Shown here: one piece after another, positions 44,868 through 64,000 of the stretch
Numbering within the stretch: the stretch's first letter is position 1
Layout of the letters: the number at the start of each line of letters is the position of its first letter
Origin: Podarcis raffonei
Lineage: Eukaryota; Chordata; Lepidosauria; Squamata; Lacertidae
Length of the DNA stretch: 64,000 nt
Direction: 5' to 3'
Assembly: GCF_027172205.1 (NCBI RefSeq)
Contig: NC_070603.1
Coordinates: 97,687,803-97,751,802 of the forward strand
Program-made: the position numbers and the translations under genes
Notes under the pieces: model-generated
The model's input: the letters and a program-made list of their open reading frames with translations, nothing else
Database searches by the model: none
Told to the model about the DNA's origin: nothing

Positions 44868-44922
44868 AGGGGTCATGAAGAGTCGGACACAACTAAACGA
44901 CTAAACAACAACAAACACGGAG
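44868..44922 (+). mobile_element. BovB LINE 3' end, short
   Basis: GGGGTCATGAAGAGTCGGAC, then ACAACTAAACGACTAAACAA and a short AAC tail. Confidence 0.8.
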
Positions 44923-45274
44923 CAGTGGAAAAACCCTGCAGTTCAAGAGAATAAAATGTGGAAAGGCCTCCTCTCTTATCTCGATGCAAAACAAGCAGCA
45001 CTTCAGGGAAGGGGAGACCATAAAGCTGTCACAATGTATTGAGGGTTAAACTGGGCATGTTTTAAAGTTTCGGCGCTTTCTCCACTCTGCACCAAAGCAA
45101 TCCAGCTTTCTACAACATGCAGTGCGAGGCTTCATTTGTCTACTCAGAAGTAAGCCCATCTGAATTCAGTCTGGGTACTTGAAACAATGGGATAATTCAT
45201 GCCCCCCCCAACCCCAACATTTTGGGAGGGCAATTTGGAGCAGCCCCCAACCTGCTGACCCTGTCCCTCGTGTA

Positions 45275-45512
45275 TACCAGTGTGGTGTAGTGGTTAAGAG
45301 CAGTGGACTCGTAATCTGGTGAACCGGGTTCGCTTCCCCGCTCCTCCACATGGGTGACCTTGGGCTAGTCACACTTCTCTGAAGTCTCTCAGCCCCACTC
45401 ACCTCACAGAGTGTTTGTTGTGGGGGAGGAAGGGAAAAGGAGATTGTTAGCCGCTTTGAGACTCCTTAGGGTAGTGATAAAGTGGGATATCAAATCCAAA
45501 CTCTTCTTCTTC
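45275..45512 (+). mobile_element. tRNA-derived SINE (GTGTGGTGTAGTGGTTAA type)
   Basis: CAGTGTGGTGTAGTGGTTAA, B box GGTTCGCTTCC, body GGCTAGTCACACTTCTCTG, and tail AATCCAAACTCTTCTTCTTC. Confidence 0.8.
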
Positions 45513-46524
45513 CCTCCCTGCCACCAACCCCTTCCTCACTCACCCCCCTCCCTCCTACCTTTTTCTAGTTGTCCTCCTCCGCAGCACCCAGCCTGTGTCA
45601 TGTCGGGAGAAGAGGTGCAGGCCAGGCCAACCTTCTAGCAGGCCAGCCGCCTCCTGTCTTTTGGTCCCTTGCTCTGGCACGAACAGTGTGAGGGACCAAA
45701 ATCAGGAAATTCAGGATTGGGAACAGAAGCTGGGGCAGCTTCTGCCGATCCATGATGTCCCGACTAAATCAGGATACTCGAAGGGTCTGGATAATTTGGG
45801 AGTGGGAGGGGTGCAAGCAGCTGCTTAGGCAGAAGGCTAGCACCCTCACACACGGCAAACTCAAGTGTGAACTTTAAAAGCATTACCAGCATATACTGCA
45901 TTCAAATATTATAAATAAAAAGGATTGCGAGAGAAAGGTTCTGCACGGTGTGCTGAGTTGTCAGTTAAATGGATCCAAGGGAAGACTAAATGGATGCCAA
46001 AGAGACAGTGTCAAGAAGTCACAGGAAAGATGGTGCAGGAACAAAAGCTGGTCCCTTCCTTTGTCACACAAACTCACACAAAGCTGGAAACACAGTCCAT
46101 TGGTTTACACAACGCTAAGTATTTCATTTGCACTGTGCACAAATTATGTAGCCGTTGTGCGAAAAACCAAACACTTTAATCCATCTATTAGGAACAGTTC
46201 AAATTATTTAATTGGCTTACATTAATATTGATCCATAATTTACAGTGCGATGGACCATACACAACTTATTGCTGTGGCCGACAGCAGGTGAAAAGATCAC
46301 TAACAGCATGGTACTAAGCATCCAGAACAAGAGGCAGTCATTTATGTCACTTTTTCAAGATACAGAGGCCTTTGATACCATCAATTTCCATTTTTCACCA
46401 GTGCATTTTATGTCCCAAAAAATAAAAATAAAAATGGTAAGTGCATTATTTTGTGCTTTGCTTTGTTTATTTTTCTCCATATATGCTTCCTAAAGGCTTT
46501 ATAGGCATCAGAGTTAATATTGCT

Positions 46525-46525
<1 letters not shown>

Positions 46526-46555
<30 letters not shown>
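46526..46555 (+). repeat. TATC microsatellite
   Basis: About seven TATC units. Confidence 0.95.
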
Positions 46556-47183
46556 AAAGTAGTAAGGAACATGTTCATGGCACTAATATATCTTGCATGG
46601 TTTTGGCAACAGTTAAAATTGCTTGGTACTCTGTGTTACCTAGCTAGCCGTGTCATGATTCGCTCCCCGGTTTTGGCATCTGGGCTTGTGGTTTGAAGAA
46701 ATATCAGAACAGCCACACGCTCCATGATTTCCTACCACTTAGCAAGTGTCTCCAGCATCTCTTCCTCTGTAGAAGCACCACTTTAAGGCCTAACAGTTCT
46801 GCAGCTCTTGGTTCAAAATTAAACAAATAAAACGGCTTCATTCAAGACCTTAATTCCAGGCTTGCAATTCTGGAAGTCCTACTCACTCCAAGAGATTTCA
46901 ATGTGGGTGATATGAAAACTCCACCTTAAAAACAGAGGGGCTCCAAACATAATTTGAGGAGAGAAAAAAACAAAGTAACCAAGGAGAATGTTGACGTGCA
47001 ATGTTGAGAAAGCCCAAGGGATTTTGGAAATGCATGATCCAGCTGAAAAGAGCCACAAATCTGATCCAAGAGAAACCTCAACTAGGAAGTTTGCATTTCC
47101 CAATGTGCCATGGCAACGCACGCTTGCAATTCAGTCACAGAGTAGGGTTCAATTTTATCAGGACCCAAGTGGTACACTAAACC

Positions 47184-47189
47184 TTTATT
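47184..47189 (-). terminator. Candidate distal polyadenylation signal for MITF
   Basis: AATAAA on the minus strand, 3.4 kb past the MITF stop. Mammalian MITF has a 3' UTR of roughly this length. Weak evidence without transcript data. Confidence 0.3.
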
Positions 47190-47835
47190 TCTTGACCCAA
47201 AAACACTGCTGAGTCGAACCCTGGCAAAAAAGCTTTTCTCAACTGAACACTTGCGCTATGTCTCATTTGTTATTACTACTATAATCAGGGCTTTGTATTT
47301 GTATTTTGTATCACAAAATATGGTACCTAAACATGATGCAAAGCATCCTAAAAAATCTTAGGCTGCTGTTGTTATCGTTGTTAAAAGCAAGTTTCTAGTC
47401 CTTGCTGTGCAAAGACAGGCTTGACAGTGTGAAAAAATAAATAATGCCTGAAGCCTGAGAAAGGATGTCCAGTGTTCTGAGGAGCAGGGATGGGGCTAGG
47501 TCTGAGCCCACTTAAAGTAGACACCTTGTCCCAATGACAAATGAAACATAATAGATTGTGCAAAACAAGGAAATATGTACGCTTGCCTAATGTGCATATT
47601 TTACATGGTTTGCATTGAAGTAAAAAAAGAAGCCAATATCTAGAAAAGCTAGTATGTACAGGGTACACACAGCTGTAGTTCTCTACTTTTTACTTCTAAA
47701 GATACAGGCCACTTGCATTGTTAAGGATCAAGACTTCACTGAAGCAGACTGGGATAAAATTTGAACCCAGTTCTCCCGTACCGGGGGGGGGGGGAATAAG
47801 CTTCCTTTCCACAATGAAATTCTAACTAGCTTCCA

Positions 47836-47948
47836 GCTGCTAGTATGCCTCAGGAACCTGCAGTCCTCCAGATGTTCTTAGATTCCAGCTCCATTAGCAT
47901 GACTAGAGGTCCAGTAAGATGGGAGCTGGAACATCTGGAAGACCACAA
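47836..47948 (+). mobile_element. Palindromic hAT-like MITE, diverged
   Basis: CAGTCCTCCAGATGTTCTTA and its near-complement GGAACATCTGGAAGACCACA face each other around TCCATTAGCATGACTAGAGG. Ends are eroded. Confidence 0.6.
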
Positions 47949-48165
47949 GTACTCCATCGCTTGTAGATGGCGACAAACCTTTCATGAGCTGTAACTTGCA
48001 CCACATTGCTAATGATGGGCCAAACACCCACTTGCCTCCACAGTCACTTACGGACTCATTGTTAAAACGGTGTTTATGGAAGACAATCTTACTCGGCTAC
48101 GAGTGATCGCCAAAGAAAGAAAGAAGAAACAGGTCAGGATTCTTAACTCGCTGTGCAAGCTAACA

Positions 48166-48250
48166 CTGCAATCCCAATCACGCTTACCTGGGAGTAAGCA
48201 CCATTCAGTTGGACTTACTTCTAAGCAGGCATGGTTAGGACTGCGCTGTC
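48166..48250 (+). repeat. Palindromic dispersed repeat (GGAGTAAGC family)
   Basis: GCAATCCCAATCACGCTTAC pairs with GCAGGCATGGTTAGGACTGC around ACCTGGGAGTAAGCACC and GGACTTACTTCTAAG. Fragments recur at 20430-20515, 24340-24410, 31220-31285 and 54275-54335. Confidence 0.65.
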
Positions 48251-48461
48251 AGCACTAAGGCAGTTCGAATTTTGACTCCTACATTAACAGTCACCTGTGA
48301 CCATTATCACTGGCCAGATAATAGTCAAAATGGAGGGGGACCCCTACCACATGCAGTTATTGAGTTGGAAGATATTTTGAGGTTAGGAGAAAATGCCTTC
48401 CTGTTCCTTCAAACCAAAGTTCCCACCTCTGATTATTTCTCTCTCTTTTTTTTGTCTACAA

Positions 48462-48572
48462 TGGCATTTCCCAATCTGGTGCACCGCAGGTGTTTTAGTC
48501 TACAACTCCATGCTGGTTGATGCAAGTTGTAGTCCAAAACATCTGGAGGGAGCCAACTTAGGGAAGGCAGGT
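48462..48572 (+). mobile_element. Palindromic hAT-like MITE, diverged
   Basis: GGCATTTCCCAATCTGGTGC and GAGCCAACTTAGGGAAGGCA enclose TAGTCTACAACTCCATGCTG and its complement. Confidence 0.6.
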
Positions 48573-49299
48573 CTATGTGGACTCTTGGCGTTGCAAAGAT
48601 GAGGCCCAGGTCTTGCTCCCCCAAGTTAGTGGTGCACTTACAAAGGAGCATGATTTGGCCTTAGTGGTTTCACAGATGTTTAACCAAACTATACAGCAGC
48701 TGTTTGCTTTTGAGGCTCGTCTACCTTAACATATCCTGATTGTCACCATGCTTTCACCCTAGCATTCTGAAGAACTATCAGCTGCCTATAGCTCGGGTTT
48801 CCAAAGCACAGATACAAAGCTGGAGCAGAAAAGAAGTCCAAGAAATAGTGTCAGAATTCGCACAGGCTTGGGTGAAAGATTTGGGTGCTCTTGCTTCACG
48901 TCATGAGCGCTGTGCCCCACCCATCAGCCACCATCAGCAATCCCCTCCTCCCAAACCATCTTGGGTCGCACACTTCAGTCAGTGCTAGTTCACGGAGACT
49001 ACGGCTAAATTTAAGGCACTTCACTCTGAATGAGATATGCTTCCCTGCCATTTGCAAGTCAGCTGGGTGGCTGCTAGGGCAGGAAGCCAATCACTTGTTC
49101 AACTGGTAAGACCACACAACCACTGTATAAAATATTTAGGCATGACAATCATACAAGTATCACTACTGTTATTGCATAGGACTACGCTGGAGAAGATAAT
49201 GCACGGAACATGCTCTCACAACAACACTGTTGCATGGTTAAACTTGACAACGTTGGGATCAAGTAACAGTTAATACCTGCAGATATAGTAAAATCCTCT

Positions 49300-50574
49300 T
49301 TCAACCTGAAAAATCTAACAGCGCACTAAAGGATATAGCAACCGTGTTTCTCAAGCATATTTCTATTTGTCCTGTATCACTAAAAATAAATACGTTAAGT
49401 TTGGGGTTGTTTTTTTTTCCTTTTTCCTTTTATGTTTTTTTAAACGCAGAGCATCATCTTGTTAACTAGACCTAAATCTGTACTGTGATTTAAAGCTCTG
49501 TCGGTGTCAAAACATTTCTTCCAAGTGAGACTGTATTATATAAAATAGTCACAAAACCACTCTTGAAAAGACAGGAACCTGCACAAAAGCTTACTTTGAA
49601 GTGTGTACAAAGAATGCAGAACAACCCCCTTTGTGGGGTTTTAAAATGTTAAAAATAAAATCATTGCGATAACTAGTGGCATTTTCTTACAAATAAAATA
49701 CAAATGTACTCAGAATGAAAAAAAAGTGAAAAATTCATGCAAATCAGGTAACTGTACAATGTAATTAAAAAAAACCAAAATCCAATTGGTTATATCCAAT
49801 TGACAGAAGGTACTAAGATTTTTTTTTTTGTTAAGAGCTTGAAATATTCACCAGTCTTGCATTGTTAAAATACCAGTATAGATTTCTTACCATGATTAAA
49901 AGTGATTTCTTAAAAAAACACACCCTGAACCATGATTTAGAAGGTTGTCCACTCACCGGAGACCAGAACAAAAATAACCACATGCCAATGTCATTAAATA
50001 TCTCTCTGTGTCTCTCCCTACTTCATTCTAGCTTGTACTTTGTTCAAGATCACCATGAGTTAATTTCTGTACAGGTGACCCGCTGACATACATATTATAT
50101 TTAATGCCTTGGGAAAGATTAAATTGGATTAACAAGTACTGTATCTTTAAAAGGAGGCACTATTAAGTCAACAACAAAAAATAGTTTTACAAAGCTAGTC
50201 CTTTTTTTGGTTTCTTTACATTCTTCTCCGTTTCATTTCCACGTCAATGGGTATCATTTACAGTTATGCAGGAAGTTTCACCTTTTGTGGATCATGGACT
50301 TGGCGATCACTCTAACTCTATTGCTTTCAAGTAGACATGAGCTCACTTTGGAGCTCTTGGCGAATCTGGTTCACAGATGCAGTACAATACTTTGGAAGCA
50401 TTGGTAGTTTTAAAATAAAATATACAAGTCTCTGCAAACATTAAAAAAGTCACATACACTGGGCTATTTGAAGGTTTATATTAAAAGATAGTTATTAAGA
50501 AAACAGAGCAAATTACTTAATCTACTGATCAAGAAACAAAGAAGTCCACGAAGAGCCTTTCTAATTTGCCTTCA
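49300..50574 (-). other. MITF 3' untranslated region, proximal part
   Basis: AT-rich sequence after the stop. From memory, several blocks resemble the mammalian MITF 3' UTR (for example CCAAAGTATTGTAC near 50390, AAAGATACAGTACT near 50145, TTCTTTGTACAC near 49610). No AATAAA was seen on the minus strand here, so the UTR probably runs further left. Candidates are TTTATT on the plus strand at 47184-47189 and about 46464. Confidence 0.65.
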
Positions 50575-62877
<12,303 letters not shown>

Positions 62878-64000
62878 CTGTAAACATGAAAAATGAGAAA
62901 TATAAGGAAAATAGGGTAGACATGTGTGGGGGTTTACAGTTAAGGCATAGCTGTCAACGTTTCCCTTATTCCGAATAGGATTCCTAGTAAGAAAAGGGAA
63001 AAGTTGACAGCTATGAGTTAAGGGGGTCGGTCTTCCTTAGAATGGCTGGTGTCGTGAACATACCAAATGCCAAATAACTAGAGAACTTTGAACCACAGTT
63101 TAAAATAACTAGGTAGGCCAGGCCCATCCAGGCTCACCCTGAATGCCAATTCTGCAATTGACTTGACATATAGCAGCTATTCCCATTCTCTGTACCAATT
63201 ACGTGTTGAATGCATTACAGCTATGTGGAAATGGACTAATATGCACAGCCCTAAATGTGACATGAAGGCTGGCAACATCAACCCCGCCATATGGGAATCC
63301 CTTGCAGACGACCGTAGTTCCTGGAGACAGACAGTCAGGTTGTGCATCCACAGCAGTGACTAGTGGAGGAATGACTGCTGGGAGGAGTGCAGTGAGAAGA
63401 AACTCCATGGTGCATCTGTAGTAGCACAACTGGATGCCTTTATATGTCCCAGCTGCAACAAAATATGTCTCTCTTGTATCGGTCTCTACAGCCACAGCAG
63501 GCGCTGTGACCTTCCAACAGTTAGACCTCGCCTACAAAGGTACACTCCTCCATTGTCTCCAGAGACGGAAGGATGTCAACAATGTGACCCAATGGAAGTT
63601 TTGTCGTTTAAGACCATTCATCTAAATTCCAAACTAGGTGCTCATTTTGACTGCAGCTTCTGCTAAGTTTCTCCTTTATGCACCCATTGATTCCTTGCAT
63701 TGTTAACAAGGAATCCTAAGAGCAAATATTCTTCCCCCCGCCCCAAAATGTAATGAAATCCCACAACATCTACCTTTTCTTCCACAATATAACTCAGGTA
63801 TACGCTAATATGCACAAGTGCAGAGACAGATAATAGGAAGTACTTATTCATGCAGCTTATAGTTAAGCTATGGAACTTGCTCCCATTATGGGAATCCCAT
63901 AGGAGGCAGCAACAGCCACCAGCCATGTTGGCTTTCAGTCCTGTTCTTGACTTTCCAAGCCTTATTTAGCTTCATACCAAGTTATTCAAAGGGCTGCCAC
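62878..64000 (-). other. Part of MITF intron 2
   Basis: Contains a small hAT MITE. No MITF exon 2 sequence was found up to the window edge, so that exon lies further right. Confidence 0.75.
62946..63015 (+). mobile_element. Short palindromic hAT-like MITE (CATAGCTGTCAA family)
   Basis: CATAGCTGTCAACGTTTCCC to GGAAAAGTTGACAGCTATG, 70 bp, with a perfect 8-bp duplication AGTTAAGG on each side (62938-62945, 63016-63023). Confidence 0.87.

Larger units (their letters stand above)
38976..47165. other. EEVS-MITF convergent intergenic region
   Basis: Repeat-dense spacer with two Sauria-type SINEs, two other tRNA-derived SINEs, three BovB tails, a hAT MITE, a mariner-like MITE and a CA run. No coding exon was recognised. 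The stretch 45.9-46.5 kb is repeat-poor and could be distal MITF 3' UTR. Confidence 0.7.

Noticed and set aside
62878-64000. Search for MITF exon 2
   Set aside because: No sequence resembling the conserved exon 2 (KVQTHLENPTKYH region) is present, so it lies beyond the window.

Overview
The window is vertebrate nuclear DNA, most likely from a squamate reptile (a lizard, perhaps lacertid-like). Genes are split into short exons with GT/AG borders and long introns. The introns carry squamate-type repeats: tRNA-derived SINEs of the Sauria/POM kind, BovB LINE 3' ends, L2/CR1-type LINE ends with ATT tails, and several families of small palindromic DNA transposons. The species is inferred from repeats only.

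Three protein genes are present. (1) Minus strand, about 28.2 kb down to the left edge: MT-Ox, a fusion of a SAM-dependent O-methyltransferase and a short-chain dehydrogenase. Ten exons are in the window (about 409 residues) and the gene runs off the left edge inside its dehydrogenase half. (2) Plus strand, 30.7-38.7 kb: EEVS, 2-epi-5-epi-valiolone synthase, apparently complete in five exons (484 residues). (3) Minus strand, 62.9 down to 50.6 kb: the 3' seven coding exons of MITF, including transactivation, bHLH and leucine-zipper regions and the stop codon; its upstream exons lie beyond the right edge.

This is the gadusol locus. In fish, EEVS makes 2-epi-5-epi-valiolone from sedoheptulose 7-phosphate and MT-Ox converts it to the UV-absorbing compound gadusol. 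In non-mammalian vertebrates the pair is known to sit beside MITF, the pigment-cell regulator, with FRMD4B on the other side (not seen here).

Layout: 1-28.5 kb MT-Ox with repeat-rich introns (solo LTR at 3.0-3.6 kb, LINE fragment at 17.7-18.4 kb, nested SINEs at 26.4-27.3 kb). 28.5-30.7 kb is a divergent intergenic region with TATA-like boxes facing both ways and E-boxes near both. 30.7-39 kb EEVS. 39-49 kb intergenic and possible distal MITF 3' UTR. 49.3-64 kb MITF.

Points worth checking: the key EEVS residues are all kept, whereas the SAM-binding glycine motif of MT-Ox looks degenerate; TCACGTG E-boxes lie near both gadusol promoters; and a SINE sits 13 nt from an MITF splice donor. All exon borders were read by eye from splice consensus, phase and protein similarity, without alignment software.
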